DNA of 64,000 bases from Erpetoichthys calabaricus. Taxonomy: Eukaryota > Chordata > Cladistia > Polypteriformes > Polypteridae. Positions 51,669-64,000 of the stretch are shown here, one piece after another. The first letter of the stretch is position 1, and each line of letters starts with the position of its first letter. The stretch lies in contig NC_041402.2 in assembly GCF_900747795.2 (NCBI RefSeq), positions 184,907,875 to 184,971,874 of the forward strand. Direction: 5' to 3'. Both the position numbers and the translations under genes were made by a program. A model generated the notes under the pieces. The model had not been told where the DNA came from, did no database searches, and saw only the letters and a list, made by a program, of their open reading frames with translations.

Positions 51669-52711
51669 AGTGGAAGCCTTTGTTCAGGATGTCCTGGGAG
51701 AATACAGAATTAGACAGTCCAAGGGGTACGGGGAGGGAATACTTGCCAGGAGCCACGTCCTCACATCTCATTCTGAAATGCATTCCATTTTGTTGAAGAC
51801 AGAGAGTGGGGTTTGCTCTTATAGACTTGGACACTTTTTGGCAGGTTGGATATGTTTTTTTCTTTTATGTTTTTTGGAGAAGCACAACTTTTTTTCTGTT
51901 TTTGGCAATGCAGTGTAACTGACCTTTACATAAAAAATGTTCTATTCAACTGAAAACGCATGGATATGTATATTTTTTGTCTTTGTCCAGGATGTAAATT
52001 AAACACTATTTCTTTAGTAGTGAATTAAAAAGCAAAAAGGTCTGTAACACAAGATATACAGTAATATTGTGCAATGTTTATTTTTGAACTCTCTTTATAT
52101 GCATTAATGTAAGTAAAATATTGATTAGAAAAGTTTGATTTGGGTGTTGACAGTGTGTCAGGCTTGGCAGGCCTCAGAGCAGCCACCTGAAGAAGGAAAC
52201 AAGGCCTTTCGGTACGACTTCACATGTAACTTTAAAACAAGCTAATCTAAAATTGTGAATAACCTGCGCTTTTTATTTTGTTTTTTTAGTCCCGTTATTT
52301 TTTATTTAAAGGAAGACTCTGAAGGATCCTTTCCCATGCTTAGATTTCTTGTCAAGTGCAGATCCATAACACAACCCTCTATTTTCTTTGTCAAGTTTGT
52401 AGCTCCAGGTCACATGGTGAGCACCATATACCGTAATGTGTGTACGCAGGTATTTAGTGGATGTACAAGAGGGGAACGTGGGTTTGTAGGGTTTGAGTCT
52501 CTACATACGGAACTGCTTTGTAATTTGCGGTCAGTATTTTTTGAGCCCTGTTGACTTTGATCTGTGGTCTACTTAACCTTGATTGTCATACTTCTTTGGA
52601 TTTCTTGTGCAGCACTCAAAATTCTGTCCATCCTGTGCATTTTGATCAAGCTCTTCCGTTTTTCTGACTGATTTTTATCTTGTAGAGTTAGTGTGAGTTT
52701 ATGTTGTTAGT
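51669..52711. other. dpm2 3' UTR and unassigned sequence
   Basis: The 3' UTR of dpm2 starts at 51669. I see no AATAAA close by and cannot place its end; AT-rich DNA near 52020-52130 is a candidate. The rest has no supported feature. Confidence 0.4.
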
Positions 52712-53095
52712 GAGACCAGCAGGGGGCACTTACCCTGTGGTTGGTATGTGTGGATCCCAGTGCCCCGTTACAGTGACGGGGACACTATGCTGTAAAAATG
52801 GCACTGTCCTAAAACTGACTGACTGTGTTCCCTGGGCATCTTTAATAAAGAGCAGGGTGCACCCCGATGTCGTGGCTAAATTGCTCATAACAGCCTGGTC
52901 ACTTTGGCCGTCTAATCATCCCTCATCTCTAATTAGCTACCGTAACTGTCTCTCTCATCTCTTCACCATCTAACAGCTAATGTATGGTGAGCATACTGGT
53001 GCTTAATGTCTGCCAACATATCATCCCCTTTTTTATGTAAAGCGCTTTGAGTGTCTTGAAAAGCTCAATATAAATGCAGTGTCTTCTTCTTCTGT
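52712..53095 (+). mobile_element. SINE3-type SINE, head truncated
   Basis: CCAGCAGGGGGCACTTACCC, GGGGACACTATGCTGTAAAA and CTCTTCACCATCTAACAGCT, then the tail AAGCGCTTTGAGTGTCTTGA. Same order as 8985-9450, but without the 5S-like head. Confidence 0.65.
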
Positions 53096-53658
53096 AGCTG
53101 CACGGTGACAGTGAGCTGGCAGTGTTCAGAAAATTGAGGGTGGCATATTGAGTGCTAGGATAGCCTTTTTCTAACCAAAATACTGTGGCATTTTATCACA
53201 TATGGCACTTGTTCAAGATGTTAAGTCTGTCAGCCCTACTTGAGTGCCAACTGAAGCACGAGAGCTGTGACAGAAATTCAAACTGTTCAGCAAGCAGACG
53301 GCTTTACAGTAATAGAAATATTCTAAAAAACGCAGTAATACTCTGCAGCTGAGTGTCTGAAGCAGGCCCCCGCTTTAAGAAATCAAATAGGGACTGACAA
53401 GCAACATTCGGCCGAATGGCTACTTCTTGTCCTGGTCATTCATAGCTATTTCTCCATACTGTATAGCTCCATTTGCCTGGTGGCTTAAACTGGGTCTTCC
53501 ACTGTAGTTGTAATGAGGGTGAAGTAGTCAGAGTTAGTCTCGGTGAATCCCTGGGCCCATGTGTTTTGTTACTCCAGGTCAGCGCTTTGTTGCATATTAC
53601 AAAAGGCTCAAAGTCATTCATTTAGAGCAGACACCCCAACCTTGGTTTTTTGAGAATA

Positions 53659-54568
53659 CAGTAATCCCTCCTCCATCGCGGGGGTTGCGTTCCAGAGCCA
53701 CCCGCGAAGTAAGAAAATCCGCGAAGTAGAAACCATATGTTTATATGGTTATTTTTATATTGTTATGCTTGGGTCACAGATTTGCGCAGAAACACAGGAG
53801 GTTGTAGAGAGACAGGAACGTTATTCAAACACTGCAAACAAACATTTGTCTCTTTTTCAAAAGTTTAAACTGTGCTCCATGACAAGACAGAGATGACAGT
53901 TCTGTCTCACAATTAAAAGAATGCAAACATATCTTCCTCTTCAAAGGAGTGCGCGTCAGGAGCAGATAATGTCATAAAGACAGAGGAAAGCAAACAAATC
54001 AATAGGGCTGTTTGGCTTTTAAGTATGCAACGCACCGCCGGTACAAAGCTGTTGAATGCGGCAGCTCACACCCCCTCCGTCAGGAGCAGAGAGAGAGAGA
54101 GAGAGAGAGACAGAGAAAAACAAAGAAGCACAAATCAATACGTGCCCTTCGAGCTTTTAAGTATGCGAAGCACCGTGCAGCATGTCGCTTCACTAAGCAG
54201 CTGCACAGAAGGTAGCAACGTGAAGATAATCTTTCAGCATTTTTATACGAGCGTCCGTATCGTCTAGGTGTGTGAACAGCCCCCCTGCTCACAGCCCTAC
54301 GTCAGGATCACAGAAAGTCAGCGCAAGAGAGAGAAAGAGAAAAGTAAGCCGGGTAGCTTCTCAGCCATCTGCCAATAGCGTCCCTTGAATGAAATCAACT
54401 GGGCAAACCAACTGAGGAAGCATGTACCAGAAATTAAAAGACCCATTGTCCTCAGAAATCCGTGAACCAGCAAAAAATCCACGATATATATTTAAATATG
54501 CTTACATATAAAATCCGCGATAGAGTGAAGCCGCGAAAGGCGAAGCGCGATATAGCGAGGGATTACTG
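53659..54568. mobile_element. Tigger-type MITE with TA duplication
   Basis: The ends CAGTAATCCCTCCTCCATCG and the complement ending GATATAGCGAGGGATTACTG are flanked by TA at 53657-53658 and 54569-54570. Subterminal GCGAAGTAGA repeats occur on both sides. Inside is a (GA)n run at about 54086-54111. No transposase frame in 910 bp. Confidence 0.85.
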
Positions 54569-54569
54569 T

Positions 54570-55020
54570 AACTGTAATAATAATGATTTACATTTATATA
54601 GCTCTGTTCTTACTATTCAGAACTCTTCACATAGACAGTGGAGAACTACTTCAACTAACACCAGTGTGCAGCATCCATCCGGATGATGTGACGGCAGCCA
54701 TTTTGCACCAGTATGCTAATCACACATTAGCTGTTAGATGGTGAAGGGCTGAGGGAGACATTTAGGCAATGATTAGAGGGCCAGAGTTGACAAAGGAATG
54801 AGGGGTAAGTTAGCCAAGACATCAAGGTACACTCTACGTCATTCAAACGATACCCAGGGATCTTTTATGACCACAGAGAGTCGAGACTCATCTGAAGGAC
54901 GGTGTTAATTTTTATAGGACACAGGGTCCCCATCACTGCACTGGGGCACAGGGATCCACACACACAAACCATAGGGTAACCACGCCTTGGTAGGCTTGCC
55001 AACACCTCCTCCAGCAGCAT
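54570..55020 (-). mobile_element. SINE3-type SINE
   Basis: Inverted order: (ATA)n tail, TTTACATTTATATAGCTCTG, TTAGCTGTTAGATGGTGAAG and GGATCTTTTATGACCACAGA, the complement of the 8985-9450 body. It abuts the TA of the Tigger element. Confidence 0.65.
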
Positions 55021-55279
55021 AAATACCTCCTCAAAAAGCCACCCTTATAGTGTGATGTTAAAACTTGCAGAACTCTTTGAGTATGAAAATAACCTGCAGC
55101 CATTCATGGTGCTAGCTGCATGCAGCTTCTGCTACTATGTAAATACTGTAAGCAGCATTTTAATTTGAATTGGGCGGTCACAATATTGCGCCTATATTGC
55201 AATCCACAAACGTCAAGTGAGTAAAAGGACCACTTGCCTGCAAAATAGGCTGCACCCTCCCACGGCCCTGGACAGGATG

Positions 55280-56750
55280 CTAAGGATACTGGGAAGTGTT
55301 GCTTAGATTAAAGAGGCTGAAATCTAATGAATCGCCAGAAGCAGATAACATTTATCCTCATAAGGACGTTAATGAGTACATATATGAAATCTTGGCAAGT
55401 GTATATTTTTTTTAAATCTGTGCACACTGAGGAAATTCCTAAAGACTGGAGGCTAGCAAATATTACAAATTTATATATAAAGGTCAGTTGAAGGGATCCA
55501 AGTTACTAGTGGCCAGTAAGCTACACGCACATCACAGGTAAATTAATGGAATGAATTACTGAGCAGCGTACAACAGTAACAGGAGTTTCAGCAAATACTC
55601 GGCATGGGTTCAGATAAGGAAGGCCATGTTTCACTAATATGCTGGATTCTATGAGGAAGCAACAAATGGACACAAATAGAGTGGTGCATATGGTTTATTG
55701 TGATTTTCAGAACACTTTTGATAAGGTGCCACACGAGAGGCTGAGCATCAAACTAAATGAGGAGAGAGTTCAGGGTGTTGTGTGTGTAGGTGGATACAAA
55801 CTTGACTTAAAGGTAGGAAGCAGAGGGTGATGGGTATTTTTAGGAGTGGTGCCTGAGGGATCAGTGCTGGGGCTGCTGGTCTTTTCAAAATTCATATCAT
55901 TCAGGTACTGTATAAGAATATAACTAATGGGCTGGCTAAGCTGGCATATGATAACCAAACTAGGTGGAAGGGCAGATCATGAAGAATTAGCTAAGTTGTT
56001 ATACAGGCTTGGGCAGATTTATGGCAAATGAAATTTAATGTAAGTAAATATAAAGTATTACACATAGGAAGTTTGCCAGTATTTTACCGTAAAAAAAGAA
56101 GGTGACAATATTTTTAGGTCTACAGTACACTTTAAAAAAATGTTACATTTATGGTAAAGTACTGGCAGCTGGGTTGCCAAAATTTTACTGTAATTAATAA
56201 GGTGACTATTTTTAGGTCTACAGTATAACTTTGTAGTAAAAACTGTTTTTTCTTTGCAACACATTCCAACAGAAGGGAATGTTTAACCATACCCAGAAAT
56301 TCACGTAGTGTAATAAATATGCCAATCAATAAACCATTAGAAAATACTGTCAGGCTCAAACCCCAGTGCACAGCTCACACATTGAAAACAATTATGAGGA
56401 GAGATTTAAGGAGCTGAGCCTTTTCAGTTTAAGCAAATGGGGATTAAGAGGAGACATGATTGAAGTGTTTAAAATTATGAAGGGAATTAGTCCAGTGGAT
56501 CCTGGCAGTTACTTTAAAATGCAACAAGAACATGGGGACACTGTTGGAAACTTGTTAAGGGCAGATTTTGCACAAATGTTAGAAAGTTAGACACATGGCA
56601 TTAATGACCAAGTGGTGTGGTGGGTGTGTAGGACTTTAGGGACCTTCAAAATTCGACTTGATGTGATTTTCTACAATTGAGGTGAAAAGGATAGACAAGC
56701 TTGTTGAGCTGAATGGCCTGTTCTCGTCATGGTTTTTCTGATGTTCTAAA
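55280..56750 (+). mobile_element. CR1-like LINE, longer decayed copy
   Basis: Fragments in order: AAATCTAATGAATCGCCAGA, a frame with VHMVYCDFQNTFDKVPHERL (the first RT Asp region; the usual motif is YLDFSKAFDKVPH), a segment VPEGSVLGLL, then the C-terminal part FKELSLFSLSKWGLRGDMIE and the 3' end at 56590-56740. At 56070-56370 an AT-rich insert rich in TTTACTGTAA-type motifs interrupts it. Many frame breaks. Confidence 0.75.
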
Positions 56751-58389
56751 GAAAGATGGTGGGAAATGGGCTGCTTTTGAAGTGGCTAAGTGGGCAAGAG
56801 ACCCCCAGAGGAACCAAGACTTTTTTCAGGCCTTAGGGGGCAGTAGTGTCCTGTTCCTGTTCTCTTTGCTTTGGCACTTTGTGTTCCAACATTTGCACTT
56901 CCCACCCTTGGCCTTGCTTTGTTAATAAAAGTGACATTTTGGTGTGTGGAGGGTGGGCACGAAGCCCCTTCAATTTAAAATACATTTATAACTTTAGTAT
57001 ATTCAGTGGGTCTGCCTAAATTATAACATAGTCACAGCAAAGTAATTCATGATAACATACCTTTAAAAGCAGACTCAGAAGACCCTGTTTTCATATGGAT
57101 ATGGTGATTTTGCGTGGTGTGCACATTTATCCATCCATCCGTTATTGAACCCTGGGTCATGGGTGCCAAGCATTAACTAGGAGGGCACTCGTGTAACAGA
57201 AGGAGTACTCTGGTTGAGCAACAGTCTGACTTTCAGTGTCCTGTTTCGAGTAAACTGACTGTGGCTGAGATGAGTAATGATGTGTTTTTTTACTTTTGCT
57301 CTACTTACTTCTTCTCATTTTGGTTTCTGCTGCAATTATGGTGGTAAATGATAAGCAGAAATCCAGTGAAACAGGAAAGAGAGAGAAGTGAGAAAGACAC
57401 AACAGCAGCTATCTTACCTTGGTCTGTAACCTCAGGCGATGCACTGTGTGATGCTCCATTCGTTTTTGCTGGGCTACCGAGGACAGGAGTGATGCTTTTT
57501 GGGCACGTGTTATTGGTTAATTTTAATTAAAAAGCACAGGTCTTTGTTGTTGATTGGTCTGATACACATATTATGTAGAGTAACATGAAACTATCACAAG
57601 AGCTCTTAAACTATAAACCCTCCTTAGACACGTCCAGCAAGGCCACCGTCTCCATAACCCATGTAACTAACATTCTTGGGTCTCTGCTAATCTTTCACTT
57701 AAGAATCCCTCACCATTTGTAATTGCACACACATCATTTTGCCCACTGTCATGGATAATACTGGGGTCTTCTCTCTCTCTTTCTCGCTCTCTCCCTCATA
57801 TGTTTATTCAGGCTTTTTTTTTTTTTATATATAACAGCCACCATCTCACACCCACTAACAGAGTTTCCACTAATTCCTTCACTCCTTCTGGAGTTGGCAC
57901 TGGCCTGCACTTGTCTTTGTGCTTCTAGAACCGTCTTTTGCCATCATCATAAATTAGAGGTACCTCCTTCACCTGTGACTGGGGCTTTTGTGCTGTGTGT
58001 TTGGCGTTCAATCCCAACTTCTTGTCTCCTCCTCACCCTTTCATCTCTCCTTCTCTTTCCATTCAACCCATTATTCCTAACCCTACCTCTAACCCTTGAT
58101 TTACTTTCTCTGCATATACCATGGATATGTATAGAGGGAAACATTGGGGTTGTGTCATAATGCCCACTTTGAGTTTGATTTACATGTTTTAGACATCACT
58201 GTTCAGATAATGGCTGCTTTCAGAGTGATGTGTGTGTGTGTGTCAGAGTGAGAGACTATGGACACAATAACTCTGAATGAATCTTGGCACCATTACTCAT
58301 AATGGAAAATGTTAGAAGTCTCTTGGTTTAAAATTCCAGTAGATTGGGCTCTATGGAGATCATGATTTTGTGTTCATGTCATGTCATTT
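56751..58389. other. Unassigned stretch
   Basis: A SINE-like scrap lies near 57128-57180 (ATCCATCCATCCGTTATTGA). Otherwise there are T/C-rich runs near 57770-57830 and short frames without domains. No gene supported. Confidence 0.4.
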
Positions 58390-58615
58390 TATAACCCCCT
58401 TAATACAGACCAAGGGTGGTGGGGAAGGGGCTATCTTATCTAGCATAGGGCACAACGTAGGAACAAACCCTGCACAGGGCGAACACATACACCACACACA
58501 TACTGTCCTGCATGTCTGTGGACTGTAGGAGGAAACCCATACAAACTCCACACAGGGACCACCCAGGATGTGAACCCTGGTCTGCTTACTGTGAGGCAGC
58601 AGTGCTACTCTTGCA
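58390..58615 (-). mobile_element. Old SINE (second family or relative)
   Basis: CTAGCATAGGGCACAACGTA, CCTGCATGTCTGTGGACTGT and CTTACTGTGAGGCAGCAGTG follow the inverted SINE order with much divergence. Confidence 0.55.
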
Positions 58616-60639
58616 CATCCTTGACTCGTCCGCTCTCCTCCTGACTCTGATTGTCCTTGCAGGAAACTCAGCTACTTTTATATCAACCCCACTTCTGGTG
58701 CCACAGCATTGCACACTGGCAGCACTTCTGGGTCAGGTGGGTCTGGCAGCATCAAAGAACACCAATAGGGCTGACCCATAGGACTAAAATTCCCAGCCTG
58801 TTCTGCAGATATTCCTATGGGTCCCTACCAGTGGAATGCTGCCAATGTTTGTACGGGGGGGATAAATGTAACTGGATGACAGACACCCCCTGTCCTTCCA
58901 TTGTGGGCCTCCCTTTCTGGCCATACCTCCACTTCCATCCTGGCTAGGAGACCCACCTGTCCAATGTGGCACTCACAATACACATAAGACCACAACCATG
59001 ACAAACTATATATAAAAGATATGCTCAAAATACCCACACAGGCACACATACTCATAATTGTAAATGTACATAAACCAGCATATACAAACATGACCTGATG
59101 GCGTTTGTATACAGTAGGTGGGCAGAGTGATCCAGTGGTCCTAAATCACAATCCTGACTGACTCCCCTAAGAAAATCAAATCACCGGCTCTGGCCCAGAG
59201 TCTTACAAATACATGGATGGGGCCGTACACTTAAGGGTCCTCTTTAGTAAAGGTTTCTACCACAGGACTATTGTGGGGCAATGAAAACTTTCAATACACA
59301 AGTGTTTGGGATATTGGTTCCTAACACATGGAAGGAAGAAATTCACTTTGTTTTATATTTGTGACAATAGTGACCCTATAAATCACATACATTGTCATTT
59401 TTACTCAGTCTGTTATCCTGTGGAAAATCTTCTTTACTCATTAAATCATCAATGATGGGAACAATAGTTGGGGACTGTAGAGGTGCATCCAAATGCAACA
59501 TAATCTGTTCATTATAGAAAATTATAAAAGGCGTAAAAGATCACTGTCATGAACACCCAGGCAGAGGAAGGCTATAAATACCATCCATCCATCCATCAGC
59601 CTGCCACACTCACACCTGAGTGTTTGACTGCATTGTGAAGAACAACAAAAATGACAGAATATCAAACAGCCCATCCGACCATTACTAAAATATCTCAATC
59701 CAATTTAAGGTCTGCAGTGTCTGGAAGTTAGTCACACATCACCAGACACATGCTGGGTCCAAACCCTAGACTTGGCATCTGTCTATGGCTGGGCACACTA
59801 AGACTCACACAGAGCTAAGTTAAGGTTCTTAGTTAACCAAACAGCCCAAGGGAACAGCACATTCACTTCAAGCAGATGGCAGCTAGGCCAGAATTTGAGC
59901 CCAGTGTCCCAGAACTGTGAAGGAGCAGTGTTAACTGACGCACGCTCTTAACTGAAATATACAAATTTTCTCCTAAAATACAAAATGATTTGTGTGTGTG
60001 TTTGTCACAAATGTGCCTTTCCTGAAAATAACACTGTGTCCATAACTGGGCCTGTGTTTACATTAAAACAGGAAGAATCAGTTAAAGTTAAAAATAAACA
60101 AGACCGTATCTAGTGCCACCACCACCACTGCCACCATTGGCCTTCAGATACTGCATCGGGGCTTCATTTGAATGTGTTTGCATCCCCTCTTCATCTGTGG
60201 ACCTAACTAGAACACTCCTTAGGGCTATCGCGCAGGTCAATGTTCCTCTTCCCATCCATTGTCAGTTCAAGGATGCAGGTAGTTGAAGCTTTTAATCACA
60301 GAAATGGAGATAAGGACTGGATAGGACACCTGCCACTGCTGGACACGGCAGGAGTCACAGATATGGGTGACTGGCCCTGCTGTGGCTACCTTTGTGAACA
60401 GTTGTCCTCAGCCTATCAGTGCATCTTACTGCGGTGTCATTTGGCTGCTTTTAATGGATCCTCCTTCTTCTTAATTTTAATTAATGTCCCAAAGAGGGAA
60501 GTTTAGGTTTTACCTAGGATTATACCAGAATTACTAAAAAGAACAAAAACATCTGACCTTGCAGTAGCTGTCCCAGTCCCATTGAGACACAGTACAGGTG
60601 TATTGCTATTGGTATAAAGAGGTCCTCATAATGTTTCCT
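58616..60639. other. Unassigned stretch
   Basis: No host exon recognised; a short (CCAT)n lies near 59580-59596. I searched both strands for neighbours expected after dpm2, such as PIP5KL1, without finding one. Confidence 0.4.
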
Positions 60640-61760
60640 CACACACTTCTGCTGGATGATTCCATTGGCTGAAAGTCCTCAGTGTTGGTGTGTCAGGGAG
60701 GGGATGTGCAGCATTGTTCATAATGGCACTCAGTTTTGTCCCAGGAGGTCCAGGGTGCATCTCATAATTGAGCCTGCCCTTTCCATTAGCTTGTTGATTT
60801 GGTGATCCTCTCCTGAAGTGATGTCACCAGCCGAGCACACAACACTGGCCATCACAAAGTTGTAGAAGATGTGAAGGATGTCACTTCCCACATTAAAGGA
60901 ACACAGTCTCCAAAGAAAAAATAGACTGCTCTGCCCTTTCTTCTATAATTCCTCTGTGCTTCAATACCAGTGCCACCTGTCATTGACGTGGACCCCCAAG
61001 TAGTTGTATGAGTGCACCACCTCTACATCCACTCCTTCAATAGTGAACACCAGACATGGAGGCGCTTAGATGCGGTGAAAGTCAATCACCAGTTCCTTGG
61101 TTTTGCTGATGTTAAGTTGTAGACAGTTTTTTAAGTTCCCCCCAGCTCCTCTCCTTTGTCTCATCGGCATTGATAAACCCATAAGTGCAGAGTCATCTGA
61201 GAATTTCTCCAACTGACATGACCTACTCTAATATTTCTAGTCTGAGGTTTGAAGAGAGAAGCAGACAGGTCTATTCCTTGTGGTACTCCAGTGTTGCTCA
61301 CACAGTCCTTGAGCTTAACAAGCTGGGGTCTGCCCTGACAGAGAGTCCATCATCGGGTCCCCACATGCCCATCCATCTGCTTATCTCTGAGTTTACCCCT
61401 AAATAGGGATGGCTGGATGATATTGAAGGTGCTGGAGAAATTAAAACACATCATCACAGTACTACCTCCATTGTTCAGTCTTGTGGAGCAGATAGATACT
61501 TCTATCCTCCACTCAAATATTTGTCTGGCAGGTAAACTGCAGTGGGTCATGGTGGTCTACCACAAGAGGGCTCATATAGTCCAGGACAAGCCTCTTGATG
61601 GTCTTCATGGTGTGAGACATAATTGTCCTTGGTCTGTAGTCATTAGGTGATGAGGAGCCCACCTTACAATGCAGGATGTTTCTCACAGCAGTGGGACTTT
61701 TTGCACCCTTGGGGACAGACTGAACAGGTGACTGAGAACACCACAAAGCTGGTCAGCACA
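60640..61760 (-). mobile_element. Decayed L2-group LINE
   Basis: The plus strand has AGTTCCTTGGTTTTGCTGAT, CCAAGTAGTTGTATGAGTGC and GCCGAGCACACAACACTGGC, which parallel the complement of the L2 RT at 20796-21941. Scraps such as DPLQFTCQ and FNIIQPSLFRGKL confirm the family. Heavily broken, so much older than the other two copies. Confidence 0.65.
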
Positions 61761-63555
61761 GGCCTTAAGAACACGAGGACTGACTCCATCTCCATCTGTG
61801 TGTGGCCTTCTCAGTTGTCTCAAGCCTGTTTCCTGGAGGGCTGACATTTTTCTTCCTGCCCATTTTGTATTTATTTCTGTGCCTCGTTAGTTGCTGAGGT
61901 TCTGCCAAACCAGACATCTCCAAAACTGTTGGTGTTCTTTTGCTCTGAGGCCATGAAATGTTTGATGAATCAGAGCAGGTCAGTAATTCTCAGATTTCAC
62001 TTTGTTTTCTTTTCACGTATTCTACGGAAACAGAAATTGCTTCATAGAAATAAAGGTACAAATGGGGTCAAATTAGCAGGTCATCCGTTTGTCCACTTTG
62101 CATCTTGCTATTGTTTGGCTTCCAAAACAACGAAGCATTACGACTCCTAGAAAGCAAGTTGATTAAAATGAAGGCACAGTAGTAACTAGTGCCTGCGGCT
62201 GCCCTTGTCAAACTATCATGGACAAGGTGGGCTCACACAGAGGAGACCAAGAGGCCTCAGTACTTGTAAACAAGTAAGTCACAGGGCCGCAAGAAGGCTT
62301 ACGGATCAGATCCCTCATGGTGCTTACCCTACCTGACTCTGAGGTTCTTATATGGTTGCAGCCTTTAACACCAAAGCTGTGTATTCTGCTTGAGGTTGCG
62401 TGCAGCAAGAAGCCTGGATGGATTGGGGGGGCTCAAAGAAGCCATGGGTGACAAGTAAAATAGGACATGTGGTGACTTGCCACCGATGGGCCTGATGGCT
62501 CTAATTTGCTACACTTTCAAACTGTCTTTAGGTGTGTCATGGTGGAGCTGCAATATTCGTGTGTGGTGTAGTGTTTCAAAGTTTGTGAAACCATGGCAGC
62601 AACCGCAAAGGCTTTCGTAGTAAGTGGACTTCTCTGTAATGTGAAAAGCTGAGGAACAGCAGATGAACTGACAAGATAAATACATTCTGGTTTATTCTTA
62701 TTGTCCCCCCTGGACACGCCTGCTGTTCCAAAGGCTCTTTAAACAAGATCTTTGTGAGAATTGAGTTTACCTGCACTCCTGCTTTTAAAGTTGTCTTTGA
62801 ACAACAAACCCCTAAGGCAGATAGAAACACAGAACAAACAATTTGACATCACCTGGGTGACATGCTGCATGAGAAGAAGGGCTGCATATAGGCAGGAGGG
62901 CAGATTTGGGCCCAAGATGTTCATCCGTCAGCCTATGTGTACGGTCTGCTGTTTGGAGTATGAAATAGGTAGGTATTCCATGAAATGGAAGCTGCTAGCC
63001 ATTCCAGGAATGTGTAGCCAAGGCAGTTTATAGTGTTGTGGCAGGTCAGCAGACTAATAGCAGCATTCAGGCGGAACCCCGACGGCGTACCTGACAACTG
63101 CTGAGAAGAAGCAAAGAGAAGGACGTCGCCCAGCAGGTCAGTGTTCAGCCATTACTATTTACAGTTACATTTATTTATATATATGTACTGTATATATGTA
63201 TATGTGTGTGTGTGTGGTGTCCTGTATTATACATAGGACACCACTGGACTCACTGACACTTTCATTTTTTTTTTTTTGCAATTTCTCTAAGGGTAATAAT
63301 GCTCGGTCTCATTTCATTTGTTAATCGCAGTTTTCTTGCCATTATCACTGGAATATTGTCCAAGTCGTACTACAGAGGGTGCGGTAACACCGTCTGCTCC
63401 AACTCTGCTTTATGACAGAAAGAGGATTTTTAAGTAATCAACCGAAGTTGGGACACCCGTGCAAATTGTTTGCTTCAACTTGCAAGGCTTAGTTTAATTT
63501 AATTGCTGCAGACCATCTGTAGGTTGTAAATTATTAGTTGTTCCCTGAAGAAGGC
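61761..63555. other. Unassigned stretch
   Basis: No repeat I can name except short TA/TG runs near 63170-63220. Small open frames only. Confidence 0.4.
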
Positions 63556-63733
63556 CCATTTGTAATACTCTGCTTTTTCTTTTTTTTTCATTTTTTGCTA
63601 GCATAAACTTTAAATTTAAACTTCTGACAGTTCACTGCTTATGTTTTCATCATTTTAGGTCATTCATTGCATTGCAACTGATTAAAGTTGAAGAAAAACT
63701 GAGGTGTTCTAAAACTTTTGACCAGCAGTGTAC
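63556..63733 (+). mobile_element. Tc1/mariner-type terminal fragment
   Basis: Ends TTCTAAAACTTTTGACCAGC then AGTGTA, a familiar terminus of a Tc1-like non-autonomous repeat. The other end was not identified. Confidence 0.45.
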
Positions 63734-64000
63734 ATATATAACTTATGGTATCCCAACTGGGATGGAAAGTGAGTTCTTAGCCGGCCAGGAGGCCATAATG
63801 TAAGGACAGGTAAGGACCCTTATCCCAGTTAAAGTGAACAGATAACGGATAGACTAGACAAACAAGGATGCCAGAAGCAGTTCATTCCCCTATACAATAG
63901 GTGGTAGTATCCTTCCAAGCTGGTCCCAGTTAGGACTCCCACAGCGTCTGCATGGGAGTTGGAGTGTAGAAGAGCAGCCCTGTTGGGGTCCTTGGGTGCC

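Noticed and set aside
52160-52215. CACCTGAAGAAGGAAACAAG and similar at 63545, resembling Penelope-type or other retroelement termini
   Set aside because: Only one short motif each, with no reverse transcriptase nearby.

Overview
This is vertebrate DNA, most likely from a ray-finned fish. A polypterid (bichir or reedfish) is my guess from the repeat mix, but I could not test it. Host genes are split into short exons by long introns. Most of the rest is transposon sequence: Tc1, mariner, Tigger, hAT, Helitron, Rex3/RTE, L2, CR1, L1/Tx1, tRNA-SINEs and 5S-type SINE3.

I can support three host genes. (1) The last two coding exons and a ~2.9 kb 3' UTR of eeig1 (FAM102A), plus strand, 5857 to about 8935. 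(2) A four-exon minus-strand gene, CDS 28837 down to 9556. Its intron phases all agree and predict a 260-residue type I membrane protein with a domain that looks like the mannose-6-phosphate receptor homology (MRH)/ATG27 fold. I do not recognise a named orthologue, so this is the best candidate for an undescribed gene here. (3) dpm2, plus strand, four exons from 33439 to 51668, encoding the 83-residue regulatory subunit of dolichol-phosphate-mannose synthase. From memory, FAM102A also lies next to DPM2 in human, in the same relative orientation, which supports both calls.

Layout: 1-5856 is a Helitron remnant, CR1 and SINE pieces, unassigned DNA and a satellite, probably in eeig1 intron sequence. 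5857-8935 is the eeig1 end. 8985-9450 is a SINE3 between two convergent genes. 9556-28837 is the MRH-like gene; its introns hold two Tc1-like elements, an L2 LINE, a 39-bp minisatellite and a Helitron with clear ends. 28838-33100 has the TATA-type promoter of that gene, then Rex3 and L2. 33160-51668 is dpm2, whose second intron holds a four-layer nest of transposons including a Tc1 copy with an unbroken 340-codon transposase. 51669-64000 has only Tigger, SINE3, CR1, L2 and Tc1 remnants between unassigned stretches.

The most striking non-genic signal is in the Helitron at 25791-28405. It carries a run of alternating GAA and TTC triplets at exact 5-bp steps, the form of a heat-shock element. 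A CCAAT box, a TATA-like box and the start of a repetitive ORF follow it on the same strand.
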